From an uncultured Clostridia bacterium (GTDB lineage: Bacteria > Bacillota > Clostridia > Christensenellales > Borkfalkiaceae): 64,000 nt of DNA. Position 1 is the stretch's first letter. Each line of letters starts with the position of its first letter. Positions 51,774 through 59,294 of the stretch are shown in pieces. The stretch spans positions 1 through 64,000 of the forward strand of contig CALVWI010000008.1 of assembly GCA_944367045.1 (NCBI GenBank), written 5' to 3'. The notes under the pieces are model-generated. The model saw nothing but the letters and a program-made list of their open reading frames with translations, made no database searches and was not told the origin of the DNA. Both the position numbers and the translations under genes were made by a program.

Positions 51774-52433
51774 ATGAAAAGAGCAAAAGAATTGAGAGAA
51801 AGTGCTTGGGAACACAAGCGCGGGCAGTGGGGTCTCTTGGCGGCCATTTGGTTCGTGTACGCCGTCATTGTCGGAGCTATCGGCAGTCTGTCGGCGACCG
51901 CCATCATCCCCGTCATCGGGTCGATCATCGTGTTTGTCTCGACCGTCGCGGTGCTGCTCATCTCGGGGCCGTTCATGCTCGGCCTCTCGACGGCCTCCCT
52001 CGAAGTCTCCGAGGGCAAGCACACCAGTTTCAACAAACTTTTCTCGGGCTTCAAACAGTTCGGGACAGCCTTCCCGCTCATGATCCTCATCAGCATCTTT
52101 ACCTTCCTGTGGTCGCTGCTCCTTGTCATCCCGGGCATCATCAAGACGTATTCCTATTCGATGAGCTGGTTTGTCCTCGCAGACCGCCCCGACCTCACCG
52201 CCAATGAGGCGCGCAAGCGCTCAATGTACCTCATGCAGGGCCGCAAGTGGAGACTGTTCTGCCTCGACTTCTCCTTCATCGGGTGGTACATTCTGAGCAT
52301 TCTCACGCTCGGCATCCTCTCCTTCTGGGTGATGCCGTACCACCTGACCGCCCGCGCCGAGTTCTATCAGGAACTTTTAAGGGAGGAAAAGGGCGCCGCC
52401 AACCCCTTGAACGCACCCATCTCTTCCAACTGA
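51774..52433 (+). CDS. DUF975 family membrane protein
   Basis: The protein has 219 residues. ATG 51774 has AAGGAG 5 bp upstream. An earlier in-frame GTG overlaps that site. About five membrane helices and the family pattern at the start (KRAKELRESAWEHKRGQWG) and in the middle (PGIIKTYSYSMSWFVLADRPDLTANEAR ... SMYLMQGRKWRLF) match DUF975. Function unknown, with no neighbours to suggest one. It has its own promoter and terminator, so it is a single-gene unit. Confidence 0.88.
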   Translation: MKRAKELRESAWEHKRGQWGLLAAIWFVYAVIVGAIGSLSATAIIPVIGSIIVFVSTVAVLLISGPFMLGLSTASLEVSEGKHTSFNKLFSGFKQFGTAFPLMILISIFTFLWSLLLVIPGIIKTYSYSMSWFVLADRPDLTANEARKRSMYLMQGRKWRLFCLDFSFIGWYILSILTLGILSFWVMPYHLTARAEFYQELLREEKGAANPLNAPISSN

Positions 52434-52445
52434 ATCGAGCGCTGT

Positions 52446-52472
52446 AGCCCCCTCGCAAGAGGGGGCTTTTTT
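52446..52472 (+). terminator. Terminator after the DUF975 gene
   Basis: AGCCCCCTC-GCAA-GAGGGGGCT, a perfect 9-bp GC-rich stem with a tetraloop, then T6. Confidence 0.95.
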
Positions 52473-52477
52473 GGGGC

Positions 52478-52506
52478 TTGAAATCATGCCCGAAAGGTGT
52501 TATAAT
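52478..52506 (+). promoter_or_regulatory. SigA promoter for the CGGC-domain gene
   Basis: TTGAAA (52478-52483), 17 bp, TATAAT (52501-52506), start near 52513. It lies just after the preceding terminator. Confidence 0.85.
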
Positions 52507-52538
52507 GGGGATAAGATCGATGAAGGGAGAAAACACAC

Positions 52539-52868
52539 ATGAAAGTCGGCATCATCCGCTTTATGCAGACGGAGGATTACTGCCCCGGAACGAGCGACTT
52601 CCGCGCCATGCGCGAGTACACGGGCGTCTTTGAGGGCGCGGGGGAGATCGAGCTCGTCGGGTTTATCAACTGCGGCGGCTGCCCTGGGAAGAAAGCCGTC
52701 CTCAGGGCACGGGAACTTTTAAAGCGCGGCGCAGACACCATCGTGTTCGCAACCTGCATCGGGAAGGGGACGCCCATCGGCTATCCCTGCCCGTTCGCCC
52801 TCAAGATGAAGGCACTCGTTCGGAAAGAGGTCGGCGAGAACGTCCGATTTTTGGACTACACCCACTAA
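52539..52868 (+). CDS. CGGC domain protein
   Basis: The protein has 109 residues, ATG 52539 with GAAGGGAG upstream. It begins MKVGIIRFMQTEDYCPG, with the eponymous INCGGCPGKK and later FATCIGKG and YPCPF: a small Cys-rich protein likely to bind metal. Members are found in many anaerobes, and the function is not established. It has its own promoter (52478-52506) and is followed by the tRNA cluster. Confidence 0.9.
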   Translation: MKVGIIRFMQTEDYCPGTSDFRAMREYTGVFEGAGEIELVGFINCGGCPGKKAVLRARELLKRGADTIVFATCIGKGTPIGYPCPFALKMKALVRKEVGENVRFLDYTH

Positions 52869-53007
52869 GCAGGCGGCATTTTTCAGCGCAAAGGAAAGTT
52901 CTCCCGCATGGATCTGAGGAATTTATCAAAGCAAATTTAGAGGTTTTCGGAGGGTTTTCGGCGAAAAAATTTTTTCGGGAAAAAATGTATTTTTCTTGTA
53001 AAATCGT

Positions 53008-53036
53008 TTGACTTTCTTTCCGAGATTTGCTATTAT
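53008..53036 (+). promoter_or_regulatory. Promoter of the tRNA cluster
   Basis: TTGACT (53008-53013), 17 bp, TATTAT (53031-53036), start near 53043, 12 nt before tRNA-Gly. A strongly AT-rich tract upstream (52960-53000) could act as UP element. Confidence 0.85.
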
Positions 53037-53054
53037 AGTCGAGCGTTAAGCGAT

Positions 53055-53128
53055 GCGGGTGTAGTTCAGTGGTAGAATCCCAGCCTTCCAAGCTGGTCGC
53101 GTGGGTTCAATTCCCATCACCCGCTCCA
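53055..53128 (+). tRNA. tRNA-Gly (TCC), CCA encoded
   Basis: Acceptor GCGGGTG / CACCCGC, anticodon stem CCAGC / GCTGG with loop CTTCCAA giving TCC, T-arm GGTTCAATTCC. First gene of the cluster. Confidence 0.97.
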
Positions 53129-53176
53129 AGTGCTAATTGCCGAAGAGCGTAAGAAAAGAGATCGCTTGCAGGATAT

Positions 53177-53253
53177 GCGCCTGTAGCTCAGGTGGATAGA
53201 GCAACGGCCTTCTAAGCCGTGTGTCAGGAGTTCGAATCTCTTCAGGCGCACCA
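53177..53253 (+). tRNA. tRNA-Arg (TCT), CCA encoded
   Basis: Acceptor GCGCCTG / CAGGCGC, anticodon stem ACGGC / GCCGT with loop CTTCTAA giving TCT, T-arm with AGTTCGAATCT. Confidence 0.97.
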
Positions 53254-53261
53254 AATTATAT

Positions 53262-53339
53262 GGCGGGTGTAGCTCAGTTGGTTAGAGCGCCAGATTGTGG
53301 CCCTGGAGGTCGTGAGTTCGATTCTCGTCGCCCGCCCCA
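53262..53339 (+). tRNA. tRNA-His (GTG), CCA encoded
   Basis: It has the extra 5' G (53262) facing discriminator C (53336), the His identity pair. Acceptor GCGGGTG / CGCCCGC. Anticodon loop TTGTGGC gives GTG. Confidence 0.97.
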
Positions 53340-53345
53340 CTTTAA

Positions 53346-53422
53346 TGGGGTGTAGCCAAGAGGTTAAGGCACCGGATTTTGATTCCGGCATTACGTTGGT
53401 TCAAATCCAGCCACCCCAGCCA
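53346..53422 (+). tRNA. tRNA-Gln (TTG), CCA encoded
   Basis: Acceptor TGGGGTG / CACCCCA, anticodon stem CCGGA / TCCGG with loop TTTTGAT giving TTG. Discriminator G as usual for Gln. Confidence 0.97.
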
Positions 53423-53425
53423 CCC

Positions 53426-53501
53426 GGCCCATTAGCTCAGTTGGCAGAGCACTTGACTTTTAATCAAGGTGTCCCGAGTTCGAATCTCGGATGGACCACC
53501 A
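53426..53501 (+). tRNA. tRNA-Lys (TTT), CCA encoded
   Basis: Anticodon stem CTTGA / TCAAG with loop CTTTTAA giving TTT. Acceptor GGCCCAT / ATGGACC has a C-A mismatch at the third pair (C3-A70). Everything else is canonical. Confidence 0.95.
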
Positions 53502-53509
53502 ATTTATAT

Positions 53510-53585
53510 GCACTTTTAGCTCAGTTGGTAGAGCAATTGACTCTTAATCAATGGGCCCAGGGTTCGAGTCCCTGAAAGTGCACCA
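53510..53585 (+). tRNA. tRNA-Lys (CTT), CCA encoded
   Basis: Acceptor GCACTTT / AAAGTGC, anticodon stem ATTGA / TCAAT with loop CTCTTAA giving CTT. It is the last gene of the cluster, with a terminator 2 bp after the CCA end. Confidence 0.97.
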
Positions 53586-53587
53586 GG

Positions 53588-53619
53588 AAAAATGACCTCC
53601 CTTTCGAGGTCATTTTTTT
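53588..53619 (+). terminator. Terminator of the tRNA cluster
   Basis: AAAAATGACCTC / GAGGTCATTTTT, a 12-bp perfect stem with a 6-nt loop and seven T. Confidence 0.95.
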
Positions 53620-53960
53620 CTCCTTATTTTGGGGAGCACACGAGCTTCTTCGCCGAAAATCGCCTAAATTCGGCAAAGTTCCGAAGGGGGATTTTAAAGG
53701 CCGCCGACACCCTTTGTTTTAGACGGACCGCTCCGTTTTCGCTCTGTTCGGCGCTGAGCCCTGTTTGGCGCATCTTGCCGGCATCGTGTTCGGTTTGTGA
53801 ATATTCTTTCATTTATTGGCCGTATTGTCAGTTCTTGTCGAACAAACACGAATGATCGCACCCTCTTTTTCGGCACTTGTTCGCAAATCGTGTGAATGCC
53901 GTTCATTTTAACTGCACCTCAAATAGTATTTCGTGGAAAAGAGAAGTTTTTGCCCCTCTT
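53620..53960. other. Non-coding stretch between tRNA cluster and HAD gene
   Basis: About 340 bp without a supported gene. Short open frames on both strands lack ribosome sites and known families. GCCGAA...TTCGGC (about 53652-53675) forms a small hairpin. The motif TTCGCCGAAAA here (53650-53660) also occurs on the opposite strand before the tRNA cluster (about 52955-52965). Nothing else is seen except the promoter of the next gene. Confidence 0.4.
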
Positions 53961-53961
53961 G

Positions 53962-53970
53962 TGGTATAAT
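53962..53970 (+). promoter_or_regulatory. Extended -10 promoter for the HAD-hydrolase gene
   Basis: TGGTATAAT (TG-n-TATAAT) without a clear -35. Start near 53977. GGAGC...GCTCC in the leader (about 53978-53993) can fold. Confidence 0.6.
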
Positions 53971-54042
53971 GAAACAGGAGCGGTTTAAGCTCCGTCATTG
54001 AAATCTGAAAATCTCATCTGAGTGTCCGACCACAAGGAAATC

Positions 54043-54870
54043 ATGAAGACTTTATATGTGACCGATCTCGACGGTACGCTGCTCACGCACGAGGAGCGCA
54101 TCTCCGAGTACAGCCTCGAAAAACTCAATTCCCTCGTCGATCGCGGCCTTTTGTTTACCTATGCCACAGCCCGTTCTGCGGCAAGCGCCGACCGCGCGAC
54201 CCGAGGTCTCAAACGAAACATTCCCGCCGTTCTCTATAACGGCGCGCTTATCTATGACGATGAACTCAATAAACCCCTGTATGCCTCGTACTTCGACGAC
54301 GAGGGCAAGCGTTACGTTCTGCACGTGCTGCGCTCCTTCGGGATCTGTCCCTTCATCTACGGGGCGACGCGGGAGAGGGAGCACATCAAGTGGATCCCCG
54401 AGCGTGCCTCCGAGGGCATGAAGCGCTATCTCTCGCGAAGAGAAGGGGACACACGCCTCGTGCCCGTCCAAAACGACGATGAACTTTTAGACGGCTACGT
54501 CTTTTACTTCAAATGTATCGGCCCTGGCGACCAGATCGGCGAGGCATGGAACGTTTTAAAATACGACCCCCGCTTCGTGTGCATCTACCATCAGGAGATG
54601 TATCAGAACGACTTCTGGATGGAGATCTCGACGAAGGGTGCCAACAAGGCGAAGGGCGTGCTGTTCCTCAAAGATTATTTGAAGTGCGACAAGGTCGTCT
54701 GCTTCGGCGATACCTCCAACGACTCCGATATGTTCGACGTTTGCGACGAGAAGTACGCCGTCAAGAACGCCGACGAATGGCTCAAGGAGAAGGCGACGGG
54801 CGTCATCGGCTACTGCGAAGAGGACGGCGTCGCGAAATGGCTTGAAGAGCATTTCCACCCCGACGAATAA
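54043..54870 (+). CDS. Cof-type HAD hydrolase
   Basis: The protein has 275 residues. ATG 54043 has AAGGA upstream. The earlier in-frame GTG lies before that site. HAD motif I TDLDGTLLT (D8, D10) is at the start. The C2-type cap (FGICPFIYGATRE ...) follows, then motif III with the Lys in STKGANKAKG and motif IV CFGDTSNDSDMFDVC. These are cytosolic phosphatases of sugar phosphates or nucleotides. The substrate is unknown. It abuts a convergent small membrane protein gene with no terminator visible between them. Confidence 0.93.
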   Translation: MKTLYVTDLDGTLLTHEERISEYSLEKLNSLVDRGLLFTYATARSAASADRATRGLKRNIPAVLYNGALIYDDELNKPLYASYFDDEGKRYVLHVLRSFGICPFIYGATREREHIKWIPERASEGMKRYLSRREGDTRLVPVQNDDELLDGYVFYFKCIGPGDQIGEAWNVLKYDPRFVCIYHQEMYQNDFWMEISTKGANKAKGVLFLKDYLKCDKVVCFGDTSNDSDMFDVCDEKYAVKNADEWLKEKATGVIGYCEEDGVAKWLEEHFHPDE

Positions 54871-55173
54871 TTATATAAGCCCCGTGATGCCGCGGTATCC
54901 CAAATAGAAGCAGTATCCGTTGAGGACGGCGATCAGGGGGAGCGCGATCATGAGGAGCGCGTTCCCGAGGCGGAATTTAAGGACGAGCATGGTGACAAAC
55001 ACCGCCGCCGCGCCGCCCAAGACGGCCGCAAGCAGGAGGCGCACGTCCTCGCGCCGAAGGCTGTCTCCCTCCTCGCCCGTGTCGGCTTCCGACTTGACGA
55101 GGCGGAAGGCATAGAAGTTCACCGCCAAGATATAGACGGTGAGAAGCACATAGAAAAGAAGGGTCCCGCGCAT
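54871..55173 (-). CDS. Small membrane protein, possibly DUF1294-like
   Basis: The protein has 100 residues if it starts at the ATG read from 55173 (MRGTLLFYVLL). A further upstream start would overlap the purH start. Three hydrophobic helices are seen: about 4-20, 45-65 (LLLAAVLGGAAAVFVTMLV) and 70-90. The loop with a charged run before LLAAVLGG recalls DUF1294 proteins, but the usual DKxxA motif is absent, so this is only a resemblance. No strong ribosome site. Its start codon lies in a 7-bp hairpin (55168-55191) shared with the purH promoter region. Stop is adjacent to that of the HAD gene (convergent). Confidence 0.55.
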   Translation of the reverse strand: MRGTLLFYVLLTVYILAVNFYAFRLVKSEADTGEEGDSLRREDVRLLLAAVLGGAAAVFVTMLVLKFRLGNALLMIALPLIAVLNGYCFYLGYRGITGLI

Positions 55174-55203
55174 ATTGCAAGCAGTATGCGCAGGAAATAA
55201 AAG
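55168..55203 (+). promoter_or_regulatory. Possible purH promoter with overlapping hairpin
   Basis: TTGCAA (55175-55180), 17 bp, TAAAAG (55198-55203) is a weak promoter. GCGCATA / TATGCGC (55168-55191) is a 7-bp inverted repeat covering its -35 and could be an operator. Evidence is moderate to low. Confidence 0.3.
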
Positions 55204-55223
55204 ATTTTTACAGGATGGCAATC

Positions 55224-56750
55224 ATGAACAGTAAGAAGAGAGCATATGTGAGTGTCTACAACAAGGACCGCATCGTCGAGTTCTGCCAGTATCTCATCGA
55301 GTACGGGTACGAGATCGTCGCCACGGAGGGGACGTGCAAGGTATTGACCGAGGCGGGCGTCAAGGCCATCTCCGCCCATGAGCTGACGGGCTATCCCGAA
55401 CCTCTCGGCGGCAAGGTGCGCGCGCTGCACCCCTCCATCTATACGGGCATCATCGCCAACGAACTCACCGAGGAACAGCTTTCCGAGCTGGACGACAAGG
55501 ACGTCTATCCCATCGAGCTCGTCGTCGTCAACTGCTATCCCTTCGTCGAGGACATGGAGGCGGGCGTCGACTTTAAGGAGGCGGCTTCGCACATCGACAG
55601 CAACGGCGTCGCGCTTCTGAACGCCGCGGCGAAGAACTACCTCCACACGGTGGTCGTATGCGATCCCGACGACTATGAGCGCGTCCTGTGCGACCTCGCG
55701 GCGGGCGCCATCTCCGAGGACGAGCGCCGCTACTTCATGTATAAGGCGTTCTCCTACACGGCGAGCTACGACGCCCTCGTCGCGCAGTACCTCTCCCTCG
55801 AGGTCTCCATTCCCTTCCCCAAGATGTTCACGGTGACCTACGAGAAGACGCACGACATGCGCTACGGCGAAAACCCGCACCAGCGCGCCGCTGTCTATCA
55901 CGAGCCCTTCTTAAAGGAGGGTTCGCTCGCCCGCGCCCGTCAGCTTGCAGGCGGCCAGACGACATACAACAACATCAACGACGCAAACACCGCTCTTGAG
56001 CTCGTCAAAGAGTTCGACACGCCCGCGGCGGTCTCGGTCAAGCACTGTGCCGTCAGCTCCGTCGGCACGGGCGAGAACGCGTTTGAGGCCTTCACAAAGG
56101 CATATGAGACGGACGAGCACCGCATGAAGGGGTGCATCCTTGCCATCAACGGCATCGTGGACGCCCGCCTTGCGGAAAAACTGCGCGGCGTGGAGTGCGA
56201 GCTCGTCGTCGCCGTCGGCTTCACCCCCGAGGCGATGGACTTCCTGCGCTTCCGCAAGGAGCTCATCCTCTTCGAGATGCCCGATATCCGCTCCAAGGTG
56301 CAGTTCTCCACCTTCGACATGAAGAAGGTCTACGGCGGTCTTCTCGTGCAGTCCTACGATACCGAGCTCTACCGCAATATCGAGTGCGTGAGCGACAGAA
56401 AGCCCACCGAGGACGAGAAGGCGGCGCTCCTGTTCAACTACCGCGTCGTTAAGCACGCGCGTTCGAGCGCCATCGTCATCGGCGAAAAGGATGTGACGCG
56501 CGGCATCGGAACGGGGCAGACCCTGCGCGAGCGGGCGGTCGATCTCGCTATCTCTCTGGCAGGTCCCTGTGAGGGCTGCGTGATGGCCTCCGAAGCGGCG
56601 CTCGTCTCGGCGGAGTGCGTCGAACATGCGGCGGATGCCGGCATCACGGCCATCATCCAGTCGGGCAACCCCACGGACGAAGTCGTCGCCGCCTGCAACG
56701 AACGCGGCATCGCGCTCGTCGTCACCGATATGCGTCACTTCAAGAACTGA
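55224..56750 (+). CDS. purH: Divergent bifunctional PurH (AICAR transformylase/IMP cyclohydrolase)
   Basis: The protein has 508 residues. ATG 55224 is preferred over 55215 because AGGA lies 8 bp upstream. The N-terminal IMP cyclohydrolase (MGS-like) shows RAYVSVYNKDRIVEF, EGTCKVL and TGYPEPLGGKVRALHPSIY. The transformylase part shows MRYGENPHQRA, AVSVKHCAV (catalytic Lys-His retained), GTGQTLRERAVDLA and the ending VVTDMRHFKN. Two usual motifs are altered: the NPCG that follows KH is AVSS, and SDAFFPF is not found. It catalyses the last two steps of purine synthesis if active. It represents a diverged clade. L-serine dehydratase follows after 8 bp. Confidence 0.85.
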   Translation: MNSKKRAYVSVYNKDRIVEFCQYLIEYGYEIVATEGTCKVLTEAGVKAISAHELTGYPEPLGGKVRALHPSIYTGIIANELTEEQLSELDDKDVYPIELVVVNCYPFVEDMEAGVDFKEAASHIDSNGVALLNAAAKNYLHTVVVCDPDDYERVLCDLAAGAISEDERRYFMYKAFSYTASYDALVAQYLSLEVSIPFPKMFTVTYEKTHDMRYGENPHQRAAVYHEPFLKEGSLARARQLAGGQTTYNNINDANTALELVKEFDTPAAVSVKHCAVSSVGTGENAFEAFTKAYETDEHRMKGCILAINGIVDARLAEKLRGVECELVVAVGFTPEAMDFLRFRKELILFEMPDIRSKVQFSTFDMKKVYGGLLVQSYDTELYRNIECVSDRKPTEDEKAALLFNYRVVKHARSSAIVIGEKDVTRGIGTGQTLRERAVDLAISLAGPCEGCVMASEAALVSAECVEHAADAGITAIIQSGNPTDEVVAACNERGIALVVTDMRHFKN

Positions 56751-56758
56751 GGCAAACC

Positions 56759-57961
56759 ATGCACTCTCTCAGAGAACTCTATAAGATCGGGCGCGGTCCT
56801 TCGAGCTCCCACACGATGGGTCCCGAGCGCGCCGCCCGCGATTTTCAGGGCCGCTGTCCTTCGGCGGCCCGTTATCGTGCCGTGCTGTACGGCTCCCTTG
56901 CGCATACGGGCAAGGGGCATTTGACCGATGTCGCCATTCTCTCCGTCCTCGGCGAGGAGCGCACCGAAGTCGTCTTTGACAGGGAAAAAAAGGACCTCCC
57001 GCATCCCAATACGATGACCTTCTATGCCTATGACGGAGAGGGTAACGTGCTTGAAGAGCGCACCTATCTCTCGGTGGGCGGGGGCGTCATCCGCGCGCTC
57101 GGCGAGAAGGAAGGGGAGGGGAAGGACGTCTATCCCTTCAAGGACTTCTCCGAGATCAAGGCATATTGCGAGAAGGAGGGCATCGGCCTCGACGAGCTTG
57201 CCTTCCGCTATGAGGACGCCGAATTCCGCGACTTTTTGCGCGAGGTGTGGGAGACCATGCGCTCGACCATCGAGGCGGGCCTGAGGGAATCGGGCGAACT
57301 TCCCGGGGGGCTTCACGTCGTGAGGAAGGCCAAGACGCTCTCGCAGCGTCAGCCCAATGAGAGCCCCGAGGAGCGCGAAAAGCGGGAGATCTGCAGCTAC
57401 GCCTTTGCGACGTCCGAGGAGAACGCGAGCTGCGGGCTCGTCGTCACCGCGCCCACCTGCGGCGCAAGCGGCGTGCTGCCCGCCGTCCTGTACCACCTCT
57501 CCAAGAAGTATCACCTCGCGGAGAACGCCGTTTTAGCCGCCCTTGCCGCGGCGGGGATCGTGGGCAACGTCGTCAAGACGAATGCCTCGGTGAGCGGTGC
57601 GGAGGCGGGCTGTCAGGCGGAGATCGGCACCGCCACCTGCATGGCCGCAGCGGCCGTCTGCCGCCTCTATGGCTACTCCCTCGAGGAGACCGAGTACGCC
57701 GCCGAGATCGCGCTCGAACACCAGTTGGGCCTCACCTGTGATCCCGTGGGCGGGCTCGTGCAGATCCCCTGCATCGAAAGGAATGCCGTTGCCGCCATGC
57801 GCGCCCTCGATTCTGCCGAGCTTGCACACGTCCTTCACGGCACGAGGAAGATCTCCTTCGACACCATCGTAAAGACGATGTACGAGACGGGCAAGGACCT
57901 TTCCGAGCGCTACCGCGAGACGAGCGAGGGCGGCCTTGCCGTCACTTACCGTGGCTGCTGA
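56759..57961 (+). CDS. sdaA: L-serine dehydratase, single-chain iron-sulfur type
   Basis: The protein has 400 residues, ATG 56759 just after purH. The beta domain opens RELYKIGRGPSSSHTMGPERAA, the family signature. The alpha domain follows with APTCGASGVLPAVL, a segment with NASVSGAEAGCQAEIGTA and the EHQLGLTCDPVGGLVQIPCIERNA region. Three cysteines in these loops bind the [4Fe-4S] cluster. It deaminates L-serine to pyruvate and ammonia. Fusion of both subunits in one chain is normal in many bacteria. No ACT domain is appended. Confidence 0.93.
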   Translation: MHSLRELYKIGRGPSSSHTMGPERAARDFQGRCPSAARYRAVLYGSLAHTGKGHLTDVAILSVLGEERTEVVFDREKKDLPHPNTMTFYAYDGEGNVLEERTYLSVGGGVIRALGEKEGEGKDVYPFKDFSEIKAYCEKEGIGLDELAFRYEDAEFRDFLREVWETMRSTIEAGLRESGELPGGLHVVRKAKTLSQRQPNESPEEREKREICSYAFATSEENASCGLVVTAPTCGASGVLPAVLYHLSKKYHLAENAVLAALAAAGIVGNVVKTNASVSGAEAGCQAEIGTATCMAAAAVCRLYGYSLEETEYAAEIALEHQLGLTCDPVGGLVQIPCIERNAVAAMRALDSAELAHVLHGTRKISFDTIVKTMYETGKDLSERYRETSEGGLAVTYRGC

Positions 57962-58020
57962 GGCCGATTCGCCGCCAAACGCTGCAGTATTTTCCAAACT
58001 TTTCCAATTTCAAAGCAAAA

Positions 58021-58053
58021 AAGAGCGCTCTCTGTATGGAGGGCGCGTTTTTT
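58021..58053. terminator. Bidirectional terminator between sdaA and the TSCPD gene
   Basis: AAGAGCGCTCTC ... GGAGGGCGCGTTTTTT, a stem of 8-9 bp with a G-T pair. T-runs follow on both strands (T6 on plus, CTTTTTT on minus), serving sdaA and the minus-strand TSCPD gene. Confidence 0.8.
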
Positions 58054-58074
58054 CACATATGAAATTGTTCGGAC

Positions 58075-58320
58075 TCAACCCGCGACCTGTTCTTCGAGGG
58101 CCTTTGCGAGCTGATCGGGGCAGGACGTGTTGTTTCTGCAGCGGATGCCCTTGAGAAGGGGAATGATGTCCTCTGCCTTCTGGCCTTCGCAAAGTTTGGA
58201 AATTCCCTGCAGGTTGCCGCTGCAACCGCCGATGAATTTCAGATTGTGGATCCTGTGTTCGTCATCCAGTTCAAATACGATCTGTTTGGAACACGTTCCC
58301 TTGGTCGAGTATGTGATCAT
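58075..58320 (-). CDS. TSCPD domain protein (TIGR03905 type)
   Basis: The protein has 81 residues, with conserved TKGTCSKQIVFELDD, KFIGGCSGNLQGISKLCEG and the name-giving TSCPDQLAKAL at the end. Small proteins of this family share the Cys-rich module found at the C-terminus of some ribonucleotide reductases, where it binds zinc. Function alone is unknown. It follows the DUF4364 gene by 10 bp on the minus strand, so the two are probably cotranscribed. Confidence 0.93.
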   Translation of the reverse strand: MITYSTKGTCSKQIVFELDDEHRIHNLKFIGGCSGNLQGISKLCEGQKAEDIIPLLKGIRCRNNTSCPDQLAKALEEQVAG

Positions 58321-58330
58321 GATAGCCTCC

Positions 58331-58855
58331 TTAATCTACAAGCGTCTCGCTCACGACGGAATATAGCTCGGCCGCCTTGTCCTCCCACTGTTTGTAGATG
58401 TAGTTCGCCGTCTTCTTGTCGGGCACGACGAACTTCAGCTCCAAAATGGGCTGGACGTTTCCGAGGATCTTCAAAAATACGGTATAGGAGCCGTCCTTGT
58501 TCTGGTAGTAGTCGGACTTGCATTCCTGCCGCTTGCGGTATTTGACGCTGTTGGTCTTGATGAAACGAGAGATCTCTTCCCGCCTGCTCTTGGGGATGTT
58601 GATATAGAAGTTGGCGAGCGTCTCTCTCCCTTCCGGGGTGATGGTATAGAGGGGGTCGTCGGACGTGGGGATCTCGCAGATGAACCCGTCCTGCAGCATC
58701 TTCTGGATGAGCACCATGCAATCCATGTAGTTGAGCCAGTCGTTGGACGAAGTGCACATATCGACGATCGTGCGTTCGGAAAGGGGACACTCCATCTTAT
58801 CGAACACAAAGAGAAGTATTAACTTGTTGACAGATGTTTCGCCTCTAACCAGCAT
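58331..58855 (-). CDS. DUF4364 family winged-helix protein
   Basis: The protein has 174 residues, start at the complement of 58853-58855. The first about 90 residues form a winged helix (NKLILLFVFDKMECPLSERTIVD), preceding a helical/beta region of about 80 residues with YRKRQECKSDYYQNKDGSY. The family is clostridial, uncharacterised and probably DNA-binding (PadR-like topology). It is first in the minus-strand pair with the TSCPD protein. Confidence 0.9.
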   Translation of the reverse strand: MLVRGETSVNKLILLFVFDKMECPLSERTIVDMCTSSNDWLNYMDCMVLIQKMLQDGFICEIPTSDDPLYTITPEGRETLANFYINIPKSRREEISRFIKTNSVKYRKRQECKSDYYQNKDGSYTVFLKILGNVQPILELKFVVPDKKTANYIYKQWEDKAAELYSVVSETLVD

Positions 58856-58930
58856 AAAATGGCCGCCTCTTTTGTGGAATATTTGAAAAACGGGGGCGCT
58901 TTTCGTGCGCCCTGACCGCCTCGTGAACAG

Positions 58931-58972
58931 AACACAAATCGCCGCTTAAAATCTTTAAGCGGCTATTTGTGT
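58931..58972. terminator. Very long hairpin, terminator of the HPr-like gene
   Basis: A 20-bp stem with one mismatch, AACACAAATCGCCGCTTAAA against TTTAAGCGGCTATTTGTGTT, and a 3-nt loop ATC. It lies 15 bp beyond the minus-strand HPr-like stop. It is longer than the terminators elsewhere in the window. Confidence 0.7.
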
Positions 58973-58986
58973 TGTTTTGCTTGATG

Positions 58987-59214
58987 TTACGCTGCGAAAG
59001 GCGCGAGCTTTGCAAGAAGGTCTGCGCAATCGTCGCTGTAGATCTCGACGGTGAGAGGCTTGCTCAGGTCAAGGCTGAAGATACCGAGGATGGACTTTGC
59101 ATCGACGACATACTTGCCGCTCTTGAGCAGGATCTCATAGTCGCACTCCTGCGTGATGGCAACGAACTCCTTGACGCGCTGCGCCTGTTCCAACGAAATT
59201 TTGATAGACTTCAT
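58987..59214 (-). CDS. HPr-like protein lacking the phosphorylated histidine
   Basis: The protein has 75 residues, the HPr length, start at the complement of 59212-59214 with GGAGGG upstream. The second half fits HPr (GKYVVDAKSILGIFSLDLS, containing the regulatory Ser site KSI). In the first half the GLHARPA segment with His-15 is replaced by LEQAQRVKEFV, so it cannot carry the PTS phosphate. This is a Crh-like or purely regulatory HPr. It has its own promoter upstream at 59247-59275 (minus). Confidence 0.85.
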   Translation of the reverse strand: MKSIKISLEQAQRVKEFVAITQECDYEILLKSGKYVVDAKSILGIFSLDLSKPLTVEIYSDDCADLLAKLAPFAA

Positions 59215-59246
59215 AGAATTTTCCCTCCACGAGTTATTTTTCCTGT

Positions 59247-59275
59247 ATTATAGCGAAAATCGGTGATAAAATCAA
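59247..59275 (-). promoter_or_regulatory. SigA promoter of the HPr-like gene
   Basis: On the minus strand: TTGATT (59275-59270), 17 bp, TATAAT (59252-59247), start near 59240, leader about 26 nt. Confidence 0.8.
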
Positions 59276-59294
59276 GATGTTTTTGAAAATTTTC

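Noticed and set aside
53297-53575. 92-residue frame running through the tRNA-His, Gln, Lys genes
   Set aside because: It is an accidental reading of four tRNA genes. The tRNA folds are unambiguous.
53592-53906. Small proteins on either strand after the tRNA cluster (87, 62 and 70 codons)
   Set aside because: No ribosome sites, they overlap one another and the terminator, and they show no recognisable domain.
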